From the NCBI RefSeq assembly GCF_008802355.1, contig NZ_VZRA01000010.1, positions 1-37,394 on the forward strand: DNA of 37,394 nt, given 5' to 3'. Positions 14,913 through 21,952 of the stretch are shown here, piece by piece; the stretch's first letter is position 1; every line of letters starts with the position of its first letter. Origin of the DNA: Oryzomonas sagensis. Its GTDB lineage: Bacteria > Desulfobacterota > Desulfuromonadia > Geobacterales > Pseudopelobacteraceae. Below the pieces are notes generated by a model, which was not told where the DNA came from, did no database searches, and saw only the letters and a program-made list of their open reading frames with translations. A program made the translations under genes and the position numbers.

Positions 14913-16016
14913 TCATGAGTAGTGCCCCCAGACGCTCAGCCCGATCCAGAGCAGAATCCCCCCCACGGCGCAGATCATGAACAGGGGGCGTTTCAGGGGG
15001 TGGCGTTCCTTGCTTCTGTCGATGAAGGGGAGCAGGGCCAGGAAGGTCATGGCGGCCCCCTGCACCGACAGGCCGATGAACTCGTTGGGGAAGATCTTCA
15101 AGGTCTGGTAGTTGGCCAGGAAGTACCATTCAGGCTTGATGTGGGCCGGGGTCTGGAGCGGGTTGGCCGGGAGAAAGGAATCGCCGGTGAAGAACAGGTT
15201 GGGAGCGAAGAACACCACCGCCAGGAAACAGGCCAGGTAGATGAAGATGGAGCGCAGGTCTTCCAGGGCATAGTGGGGGAAGAACGGGATGCCCCCCGGA
15301 TGGCTCTCGTAGCGGTAGCCGTCCCCCCGCCATTGGTTGGCGGTCTCCTTACGGCCGAAGGGGGGCGTGGAGACGCCGGTGCGTTGCAGGAAGAACAGGT
15401 GGGCGCCGACCACGGCCGCCATCCCCAACGGGATGAGCGCCACGTGCAGGGCGAAGAAGCGCCCCAGGGTCGGGGGGCCGACCAGCGTGCCCCCCCGCAG
15501 GAACTCCACCAGGTACGGCCCCACCGCCGGGATGGCGCCCACGCTGTTGGTGGCCACGGTGGTGGCCCAGAAGGAGAGTTGGCTCCAGGGAAGCAGGTAG
15601 CCGGTCAGAGAGATGCCCTGGACCAGGGTGAAGAGGATGAAGCCGGTGAGCCAGTTGAGCTCCCGCGGGCTCTTGTAGCTGTTCATGAAGAGCACGGACA
15701 ACATGTGGAGGAAGAGCACCAGCACCATCATATTGGAGCCGATGGCGTGACACGTGCGGATGAGCCAGCCGAAGGGGACCTGGTTCATGATGAAGGACAC
15801 GCTCTTGAACGCCTTGTCCGCATCCGGCACGTAGTAGATCAACAGCAGGATGCCGGTGACCACCTGCAGGGTGAAGATGAAGAGCAGGATGCTCCCCATG
15901 GAATACCAGGCATTGATGTTGCGGGGCAGGAGGTAGCCGGTCAGTTCCTTCGCCACGATCTCCCGGGCGCCGATGCGCACGTCGATCCAATCAATAAGCC
16001 GTTTGAAGAGAGCCAT
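14913..16016 (-). CDS. Cytochrome b subunit of a bc-type quinol oxidoreductase
   Basis: A 367-residue integral membrane cytochrome b, with the b6-like N-terminal part and subunit-IV-like C-terminal part in one chain. Haem-ligand histidines lie in CHAIGSNMMVLVLFLHM and in RFFALHVALIPLGM...GAHLFF. The quinol-oxidation (Qo) signature PEWY is intact in HIKPEWYFLANYQTLKIFP, and GYLLPWSQLSFW marks the cd-helix region. It would oxidise menaquinol, passing one electron to the Rieske protein and one across the membrane through its two b haems. The start at 16016 follows GGAGGCTGC. It lies 16 bases after the Rieske gene and overlaps or abuts the five-haem cytochrome gene, so the three are one operon. 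Confidence 0.95.
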   Translation of the reverse strand: MALFKRLIDWIDVRIGAREIVAKELTGYLLPRNINAWYSMGSILLFIFTLQVVTGILLLIYYVPDADKAFKSVSFIMNQVPFGWLIRTCHAIGSNMMVLVLFLHMLSVLFMNSYKSPRELNWLTGFILFTLVQGISLTGYLLPWSQLSFWATTVATNSVGAIPAVGPYLVEFLRGGTLVGPPTLGRFFALHVALIPLGMAAVVGAHLFFLQRTGVSTPPFGRKETANQWRGDGYRYESHPGGIPFFPHYALEDLRSIFIYLACFLAVVFFAPNLFFTGDSFLPANPLQTPAHIKPEWYFLANYQTLKIFPNEFIGLSVQGAAMTFLALLPFIDRSKERHPLKRPLFMICAVGGILLWIGLSVWGHYS

Positions 16017-16032
16017 GCAGCCTCCTGGTGTT

Positions 16033-16452
16033 TCAGCCGACGGTGATGATGCCGTTGGCGACGCTAAAGGGAAGTTTTGCGAGCGGTTTGGGCGGGGGGC
16101 CGGCGGTGACCACCCCCTCGGGGGTGTAGTGGCCGCCGTGGCAGGGGCAGAGGAAATCCTGCTTGTCCTTCTCCCACTGCACGATGCACCCCAGGTGGGT
16201 GCAGACGGCGGAGAGGGCGATCAGTCCGCCGCCCCGTTTGCGCACCAGGACCGCCGACGCGCCGTTGAATTCGAAGAACTTGGCCTCGCCTTCCGGGATA
16301 TCCTTCTCCGGGATCTCGACCCTGGCGGCCGCGCCCCTGGTGGAGCGGGGCGCCAGGTAGCGGTACACCGGCCAGACGGTCACGGCGGCAATGGCCGCCG
16401 CCAGCCCGCCCAGGCACACCCCCAGGAAGGTTCTCCTGCCGTTACTTTCCAT
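16033..16452 (-). CDS. Rieske [2Fe-2S] protein of a bc-type complex
   Basis: A 139-residue Rieske subunit: an N-terminal RRTFLGVCLGG segment plus a hydrophobic helix (residues ~8-30), a Tat-type signal anchor, then a soluble domain with the cluster motifs CTHLGC (84-89) and CPCHGG (102-107). Two cysteines and two histidines bind the cluster; the other cysteine pair can form the usual disulfide. It accepts the first electron from quinol at the cytochrome b Qo site and passes it to the five-haem cytochrome. The start at 16452 has a GGGAGGAA ribosome site. First gene of the complex; divergent from the MarR gene across about 250 AT-rich bases where the operon promoter should lie. Confidence 0.95.
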   Translation of the reverse strand: MESNGRRTFLGVCLGGLAAAIAAVTVWPVYRYLAPRSTRGAAARVEIPEKDIPEGEAKFFEFNGASAVLVRKRGGGLIALSAVCTHLGCIVQWEKDKQDFLCPCHGGHYTPEGVVTAGPPPKPLAKLPFSVANGIITVG

Positions 16453-16614
16453 GGATTCCTCCCGAGTGAAACAGAGATGATTACTTATAGCAACCCTGCC
16501 GGTTTTTTCAAGGCGAGAGTTTCGGCGCCGGCCCGATTTTGCAGCGGGAATAATGCCGATGGAGAGAGGAAAAAAGAATTGTTTACACAAAATTGCGTGT
16601 CGGGCACTTTACAA

Positions 16615-16643
16615 TTGTCGCTCAAATTTGTTTATGCTAGAAT
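16615..16643 (+). promoter_or_regulatory. Putative sigma-70 promoter for the MarR gene
   Basis: TTGTCG (16615-16620) and TAGAAT (16638-16643) are 17 bases apart in a strongly AT-rich 110-base stretch. The palindrome acaattgt overlaps the -35 (16611-16618) and could be an autoregulatory operator. The MarR start is 57 bases downstream of the -10. Confidence 0.45.
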
Positions 16644-16699
16644 TATTTATATTAAAATTATTGCACTGTTAATTGTTTTTTATGGAGGAAGGGAGAGGT

Positions 16700-17215
16700 A
16701 TGACCAAAACCGTCAAGGTGGCAGAGATCATTAATAATATCCGCAGGGTGTTCCAGGTTTTCAACGACTATTCCAAAAAGGCCAAACGGGAAACCGGCCT
16801 GACCGGTCCCCAACTCTGGGCGATCAAGATGATTGCGGAGAATGCGCCGGTCAAGGTGTCGGATCTGGCGCGGCTCATGTTCGTCCAGCCGGCCACGGTC
16901 GTGGGCATCCTCGACCGTCTCGAACGGAAGGGGCTGGCAGAGCGGACCCGGTCGCGGGAAGACCGCCGGGTGGTGACCATCGAGCTGACCAAGGCCGGCA
17001 AGGATCTGGTCGTCGAGGCCCCGGAGGTCGTCCAGGGGCATCTGGTCAAGGGGCTGGAAACCCTGTCCGCGCACAAGCTCCTGCTTATTGAAGACGGCAT
17101 GGAACAACTGGTGAAAATACTCGGCGCCCAGGAAATCCCCCCCAGGTTGATCCTGGCGCGGGAAGAGGAACTGGCCCAGGCGAAGAAAGCAGAGAAAAAA
17201 GAAGATAAGAGTTAA
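16700..17215 (+). CDS. MarR-family transcriptional regulator
   Basis: A 171-residue winged-helix regulator. Helices ~10-30 form the dimer region. The HTH lies at ~45-75 (VKVSDLARLMFVQPATVVGILDRLERKG), followed by the wing with the family signature RSREDRRVVTIELTKAG (~80-100). The C-terminal helices end in a Lys/Glu-rich tail (KKAEKKEDKS). It would act as a dimer, typically repressing its own and divergent genes until a small ligand or redox signal binds. The start at 16700 follows GGGAGAGG. It is divergent from the Rieske/cytochrome b operon and lies 90 bases before the dicarboxylate carrier gene, so either could be its target. Confidence 0.9.
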   Translation: MTKTVKVAEIINNIRRVFQVFNDYSKKAKRETGLTGPQLWAIKMIAENAPVKVSDLARLMFVQPATVVGILDRLERKGLAERTRSREDRRVVTIELTKAGKDLVVEAPEVVQGHLVKGLETLSAHKLLLIEDGMEQLVKILGAQEIPPRLILAREEELAQAKKAEKKEDKS

Positions 17216-17305
17216 CGGCATGGAGGGGGCATCCCCCCGGGACAGGGAACAGACCAGCGATACGTTTATGCCACGTCCCTAAAACCAATTTGAGAGGGAA
17301 CCAGG

Positions 17306-18640
17306 ATGAAAGGAAAGAGGATTTACCAGCATCTTTATTTTCAGGTTCTGGCGGCAATCGCCGCCGGCGTGCTGCTCGGCTACTACTACCCCGCAAGCGG
17401 CGTGGCCATGAAGCCATTCGGCGACGGGTTCATCAAGCTGATCAAGATGATCATCACTCCGGTCATCTTCTGTACGGTCGTGACCGGCATCGCCGGCATG
17501 GAGGACATGAAGAAGGTCGGCCGGGTCGGGGTCAAAGCGCTGTTCTACTTTGAAATGGTCACCACGGTGGCTCTCATCATCGGCCTGGCCATCGTCACCG
17601 TTATCCAGCCGGGCTCCGGCTTCAACGCCGATGTCAGCAAGATCGACACCAAAGCCCTGGCCGCCTTTACCACCCAGGCCCACTCAAGCAATACCGCCGA
17701 TTTCCTCATGAACATCATCCCCACGAGCGTGGTCGATGCCTTTGCCAAGGGCGACATCCTCCAGGTGCTCCTCTTCTCCATGCTCTTCGGCTTTGCCCTC
17801 TCGGCCTTGGGCGAGCGGGGAAAGGTCGTGTGCAGGCTTGTGGAACAGATATCCCATATCCTGTTCGGCATTGTCGGCATCATCATGCGGCTCGCCCCCC
17901 TGGGCGCCTTCGGCGCCATGGCGTTCACCATCGGGAAGTTCGGGGTCGGTTCCCTGTCCAAGCTGGGGATGCTCATGGGGAGTTTCTACCTCACCTGCAT
18001 CATCTTCATCTTCGTGGTGCTCGGCACCATTGCCAGGATCACCGGTTTCAGCATCTTCAAGTTCATCCGCTACGTCAGCGAGGAGATTCTCATCGTGCTC
18101 GGCACGTCGTCGTCCGAATCGGCACTCCCGCGCATGATGTCCAAGCTGGAGAATCTGGGGTGCAGGAAATCGGTCGTGGGGCTCGTCATCCCCACCGGTT
18201 ACTCCTTCAATCTGGACGGCACCTCCATCTACCTGACCATGGCCGCGCTGTTTGTGGCCCAGGCCACCAATACCCACCTTACCTGGACCCAGACCCTGAC
18301 CATGCTCGCCATCCTTCTCCTGACCTCCAAAGGGGCGGCCGGGGTTACGGGGAGCGGCTTCGTAACCCTGGCGGCCACCTTTGCCGCCATCCCGACCATT
18401 CCGGTGGCCGGCCTGGCCCTGATACTGGGGATCGACCGCTTCATGTCCGAGGCGCGCGCCATCACCAACCTGATCGGCAACGGCGTCGCCACCGTGGTCG
18501 TCTCCAAATGGGAAAACGAGATGGACATGGAGCGGCTGCACTGCGTCCTGAACCGGGAGGCATACCCGACGGAGGCCGATGAGGAGGCCCTGGCGGAGGA
18601 GGATGCATCTTTTCTTGAGCAGGTGCCGGTTAAAGAGTAA
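17306..18640 (+). CDS. dctA: C4-dicarboxylate/cation symporter (DctA family)
   Basis: A 444-residue carrier of the dicarboxylate/amino acid:cation symporter family, importing succinate, fumarate or malate (or acidic amino acids) with H+ or Na+. Family marks are [22 protein letters not shown], the serine-rich re-entrant loop [13 protein letters not shown], the helix [19 protein letters not shown] and the second hairpin [13 protein letters not shown]. The charged C-terminal tail ([16 protein letters not shown]) is usual. Start at 17306 after GAGAGGGAACCAGG. Fumarate and other C4 acids are common electron acceptors or carbon sources in Geobacter relatives. It follows the MarR gene and precedes the acetate-kinase-like gene with 78 bases between. 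Substrate choice between C4 acids and glutamate/aspartate is inferred. Confidence 0.9.
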   Translation: MKGKRIYQHLYFQVLAAIAAGVLLGYYYPASGVAMKPFGDGFIKLIKMIITPVIFCTVVTGIAGMEDMKKVGRVGVKALFYFEMVTTVALIIGLAIVTVIQPGSGFNADVSKIDTKALAAFTTQAHSSNTADFLMNIIPTSVVDAFAKGDILQVLLFSMLFGFALSALGERGKVVCRLVEQISHILFGIVGIIMRLAPLGAFGAMAFTIGKFGVGSLSKLGMLMGSFYLTCIIFIFVVLGTIARITGFSIFKFIRYVSEEILIVLGTSSSESALPRMMSKLENLGCRKSVVGLVIPTGYSFNLDGTSIYLTMAALFVAQATNTHLTWTQTLTMLAILLLTSKGAAGVTGSGFVTLAATFAAIPTIPVAGLALILGIDRFMSEARAITNLIGNGVATVVVSKWENEMDMERLHCVLNREAYPTEADEEALAEEDASFLEQVPVKE

Positions 18641-18718
18641 GATAGGGATGGAGCCGGCATTCAATGCATGGGGCGGATGCCTCGAAACTTCTGTGCCGGC
18701 AGGGAAAGCGGAGTGTAC

Positions 18719-19996
18719 ATGAATATTCTGACCCTGAGTTGCCGGACCCATTCCATAAAATTCCATCTCTTCACGTGGGGCGGCGAGTCGCTGCTTGCGG
18801 CGGGGGATGTCAAGCGGGTCGGGCTCGGCGGGACGTCCATCAGCCTGAAGGTGACGGGCCGGGAGAATGAAACCCGGGAGGTGGAGTTTGTCGATCACCG
18901 CGGGGCCGTCTCCCTGATCCTCGCCATCCTGGACGACCCCCGGCACGGCATCGGGGAAGAAGCGGTACAGATCGGAGCCGTGGGCCACCGGGTGGCCCAC
19001 GGTGGGGAACAATTCCGCCACTCCGTGGTGATCGACGACCAGGTGCTTGAGGCCATCCGGGACCTCCAGCAACTGGCGCCGTTGCACAATGCCGCCAATA
19101 TCGCCGGGATCGAGGCCGCGGCAGAGTTGCTGCCCCATATCCCCCATGTGGCCATCTTCGATACCGCCTTCCACGTCACCATGCCGGATTTCGCCTATAT
19201 CTATCCCTTGCCGTACGAATGGTACAAAAAGTTCGGCGTGCGGCGCTACGGGTTTCACGGGCCGTCCCATATCTATCTCTCCCGGCGGGCCGCCATGCTC
19301 CTGGGCAAGCGGGCCGCCGCCTGCAACCTGATCACCATCCATATCGAGAAGGGGGTGTCCCTGTGCGCCATCAAAAACGGCGTGTCCATCGATACCAGCA
19401 TGGGGCTGACCCCCTTGGAGGGGGCGGTCATGGAGACGCGCAGCGGCGACTTCGACGCCGGCATCACCCCTTTCATCATGCAGCAGTTGAACCTTTCGGC
19501 TCGTGAGATTGAGAGCATCCTCAACCAGAAGAGCGGGATGCTGGGCATAACCGGGTTGAATACGGACCGCCGGCATATCCTGGAGGCCGCCTCCACCGGG
19601 CATGCCCGCTGCAAGCTGGCCCTGAAGATGGAAGCCTACCGCCTCAAGAAGTATATCGGCGCCTACCTGGCCGCCGTGGGGCCGCTGGATGCCGTGGTCT
19701 TCACCACCGGGGTGGGCGAGTGGGAGTGGCTCGCCCGTGAGTTGACCCTGGAGGGGCTGGAATGCTTCGGCATCCTGCCCGACCCGGAGAGAAACCGCGC
19801 CGCCCGCTCGGAGCGGGAAGAGGCGCTCATTACCGCCGACGCGTCGCCGGTCAAGGTCTTTGTCATGCCCACCGACGAAGAGCTCGTCTTTGCCCAGGAC
19901 GTGACCGCCATCCTGGCCGGGGAGTACAGCGACCACCAGCACTACGACTATTCCTTCGCCCGTCCCGATTTCGTTCCCCTCCGGCCTGCGGCATAG
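18719..19996 (+). CDS. Acetate kinase-like protein with altered nucleotide motifs
   Basis: A 425-residue member of the acetate/propionate kinase (ASKHA) family. Acyl-phosphate residues are kept: GHRVAHGG (arginine), AIFDTAFH (aspartate), RYGFHGPSH (histidine), METRSGDFD (arginine) and the C-terminal glutamate of VGEWEW. The nucleotide-binding parts are changed: the N-terminal NxGSSS is SCRTHS (residues 7-12), the phosphate-2 loop HLGNGAS is HIEKGVS, and GGIGEN is TGVGEWEW. It may therefore use another phosphate donor or have lost kinase activity. The ATG at 18719 is chosen because the family begins with this strand and GGAG precedes it. It follows dctA, possibly co-transcribed. The gene ends within a hairpin. 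Confidence 0.82.
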   Translation: MNILTLSCRTHSIKFHLFTWGGESLLAAGDVKRVGLGGTSISLKVTGRENETREVEFVDHRGAVSLILAILDDPRHGIGEEAVQIGAVGHRVAHGGEQFRHSVVIDDQVLEAIRDLQQLAPLHNAANIAGIEAAAELLPHIPHVAIFDTAFHVTMPDFAYIYPLPYEWYKKFGVRRYGFHGPSHIYLSRRAAMLLGKRAAACNLITIHIEKGVSLCAIKNGVSIDTSMGLTPLEGAVMETRSGDFDAGITPFIMQQLNLSAREIESILNQKSGMLGITGLNTDRRHILEAASTGHARCKLALKMEAYRLKKYIGAYLAAVGPLDAVVFTTGVGEWEWLARELTLEGLECFGILPDPERNRAARSEREEALITADASPVKVFVMPTDEELVFAQDVTAILAGEYSDHQHYDYSFARPDFVPLRPAA

Positions 19997-20008
19997 GCCG
20001 CAGGCCGG
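19981..20008 (+). terminator. Hairpin spanning the stop codon of the acetate-kinase-like gene
   Basis: Perfect 12-base arms ccggcctgcggc (19981-19992) and gccgcaggccgg (19997-20008) with a four-base loop. The TAG stop lies at the loop. There is no strong T-run after it, so it is a weak or factor-assisted terminator. Confidence 0.55.
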
Positions 20009-20095
20009 TTCTCCGCTTCACCCCCCATGCTATATTTTCCTTTTTTTGCGCTATAATTTACCCTGTTGATGGACAGCGACCTCCCGCTGAACCCT

Positions 20096-20230
20096 TCTCC
20101 GGGGGATCAACCACCCCCTGACCCCTTGAGGCCCCAGAGGGTCCTCCTTATCAAGGAGGGGGAAGAGATTTGCGCGTTTTTCTCCCCTCCTGGTTCAGGA
20201 GGGGCCGGGGGGGAGCCGTCCCCGGCGGCA
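20096..20230. repeat. Dispersed G/C-rich repeat, copy 1
   Basis: A stretch beginning ccccctgaccccttgaggc with a ccccagagggtcctcc core (20132-20147) and aaggaggggg, then ctcccctcctggttcaggag and a G-run. The core is almost identical to 32572-32622. The two halves of the element occur in opposite order in the two copies. The region upstream of the response regulator (19997-20251) otherwise holds only a TATAAT box at 20052-20057 with no good -35. Confidence 0.7.
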
Positions 20231-20251
20231 GCGCCACCCAAGGATGGATGC

Positions 20252-21679
20252 ATGGCGAACGTTCTGATCATCGATAACGACGATGCGACCGGTTCTTCAC
20301 TCTGCCGGACGGTGACCGACATGGGGCACGACGCCTCCTGGAGGAAAAACCTGCGGGAGGGGGTGCCGTTGGCCGTCTCCCGGCCGTTCGATGTCGTGTT
20401 CCTCGCTATCCATCTGCCCGACGGCAACGGGCTCGACCTGTTGCCGGTCATCCAGGCGACCTCCTCCGCCCCGGAGATCATCATCATGACCGGGGCGGAC
20501 GAACCGGACGCCGCCGAAACGGCCATCAAGAGCGGGGCGTGGGATTACGTGACCAAGGGGGCGGCCCCGGAGGAGGTCAAGCTGCCGCTGGTCCGGGCGA
20601 TCCAGTACCGGCAGGAGAAGCTCTACTGCTCCCGGAAGAACGTGACCTCCCTGAAGCGGGACGATATCGTCGGTAGCAGCCGGAAGCTGACCGCCTGCCT
20701 CGACCAGGTCGCGCAGGCCGCGGTGAACGACATCCCCGTCCTGATCACGGGTGAAACCGGCACGGGCAAGGAACTCTTTGCCCGGGCCATCCACCATAAC
20801 AGCGGACGGGCGGCGGGCAATTTCGTGGTGGTGGATTGCGCCGCCCTGCCCGACACCCTGGTGGAAAGCCTCCTGTTCGGCCACGAAAAGGGGGCCTTTA
20901 CCGGCGCGGAACACGGGCGCGACGGCCTGATCCTCCAGGCCCACGGCGGCACCCTGTTCCTGGACGAGGTGGGGGAGCTTTCCGTCTCCGTGCAGCGGGC
21001 CTTTCTGCGGGTGCTCCAGGAACATCGCTTCCGCCCTCTGGGGGGGAGCCGGGAGGTGGAGAGCGATTTTAGGCTCGTCTCCGCCACCAACCGGGACCTG
21101 GACGCCATGGTGCAGGGGGGCCAGTTCCGCAGCGACCTCCTGTTCCGGCTCCGCTCCTTTACCATCGAGATCCCCCCCCTGCGCGACCGGGATGGGGACG
21201 TCAAGGAGTTGGTGCGCTACCACATGGACCGGCTGTGCGAACGCTACGGCCTGGCCCATAAGGGGTTCGCCCCCGAATTTCTCCAGAGCCTGGCCGCCTA
21301 CGCCTGGCCCGGCAATGTCCGGGAACTGATCAACACCCTGGACCGGGTCATCGTTTCCGCGCGCTACGAGCCGACCCTCTTTCCCAAGCATCTCCCCAGC
21401 GACATCCGCATCAAGGCGGCACGGGCCGCGAACGGCCATAAGCGGCAGGGCGACGCCCCCCCGGCCGCCTTCCACGGGCTCCCCCCGCTGCACGATTTCC
21501 GGGACGAGACGGTGCAGCGGGCCGAAAACAACTATCTCCACGAACTGATCGCCGTCACCAGGGGGAATATCAACGAGGCCTGCAGCATCTCAGGGCTTTC
21601 CCCATCGCGCCTCTATGCCCTGATGAAGAACCATGGCATCCACCGTCGTTATTTCGATCCCGATGCCGAGGGGGAATGA
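20252..21679 (+). CDS. Sigma-54-dependent response regulator with non-canonical receiver
   Basis: A 475-residue NtrC-type activator: receiver domain (~1-120), AAA+ sigma-54 interaction domain (~137-370) and Fis-type HTH (~435-465). The ATPase is complete: Walker A GETGTGK (167-173), the sigma-54-contacting GAFTGA (214-219), Walker B LFLDEV (235-240) and the arginine-finger region. In the receiver, the switch Thr80 and Lys102 are present, but the phosphoacceptor aspartate is alanine (Ala52 in VVFLAIHLPDGNG, codon gct) and one of the acidic-pocket residues is Asn9 (IIDND). It cannot be phosphorylated in the usual way. The start at 20252 (MANVLIID) follows AAGGATGG. It lies 273 bases upstream of the cytochrome/ATPase operon and is a candidate regulator of it. 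Confidence 0.92.
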   Translation: MANVLIIDNDDATGSSLCRTVTDMGHDASWRKNLREGVPLAVSRPFDVVFLAIHLPDGNGLDLLPVIQATSSAPEIIIMTGADEPDAAETAIKSGAWDYVTKGAAPEEVKLPLVRAIQYRQEKLYCSRKNVTSLKRDDIVGSSRKLTACLDQVAQAAVNDIPVLITGETGTGKELFARAIHHNSGRAAGNFVVVDCAALPDTLVESLLFGHEKGAFTGAEHGRDGLILQAHGGTLFLDEVGELSVSVQRAFLRVLQEHRFRPLGGSREVESDFRLVSATNRDLDAMVQGGQFRSDLLFRLRSFTIEIPPLRDRDGDVKELVRYHMDRLCERYGLAHKGFAPEFLQSLAAYAWPGNVRELINTLDRVIVSARYEPTLFPKHLPSDIRIKAARAANGHKRQGDAPPAAFHGLPPLHDFRDETVQRAENNYLHELIAVTRGNINEACSISGLSPSRLYALMKNHGIHRRYFDPDAEGE

Positions 21680-21952
21680 CCCCCGGCACCGGGGGGGCCG
21701 CGCCGCGATTTCCTGGCCGGCGGCACATTTTCCTGTTTCGCAGTAATTCTCCTGCCACGCAAGAAAAAACTCTCCACGCATATCCACGGCCCTGATCAGC
21801 AACAATCCGAAATCATTCGTTTGTTTTTTTACCGCGGCATCGTTCTTTTCCGGTACGCCTGATGCTATGGCTAACGGTAGCGGGCCTGCGCCTTTGGTGC
21901 AGCGCGGGGGATTTGCCGCAACCAACGGATCACGGCACCATGCGGAGGGGCT
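21680..21952. other. Intergenic region upstream of the redox/ATPase operon
   Basis: 273 bases containing no credible gene. The first 170 bases are AT-richer than the surroundings, as expected for a promoter region. I looked for a TGGCAC-N5-TTGC sigma-54 promoter and a GEMM-type riboswitch and found no convincing match. A GGAGGGG ribosome site precedes the start at 21953. Confidence 0.5.

Noticed and set aside
17684-19942. A 752-residue open frame on the minus strand across dctA and the acetate-kinase-like gene
   Set aside because: Its composition (His/Gly/Arg/Gln-rich, no family motif) is that of a shadow frame in high-GC DNA, and the plus-strand frames carry clear domain motifs.
21680-21952. 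GEMM-type cyclic dinucleotide riboswitch or sigma-54 promoter before the cytochrome gene
   Set aside because: No conserved GEMM core and no GG/GC pair at the right distance was found by reading; a covariance search would be decisive.
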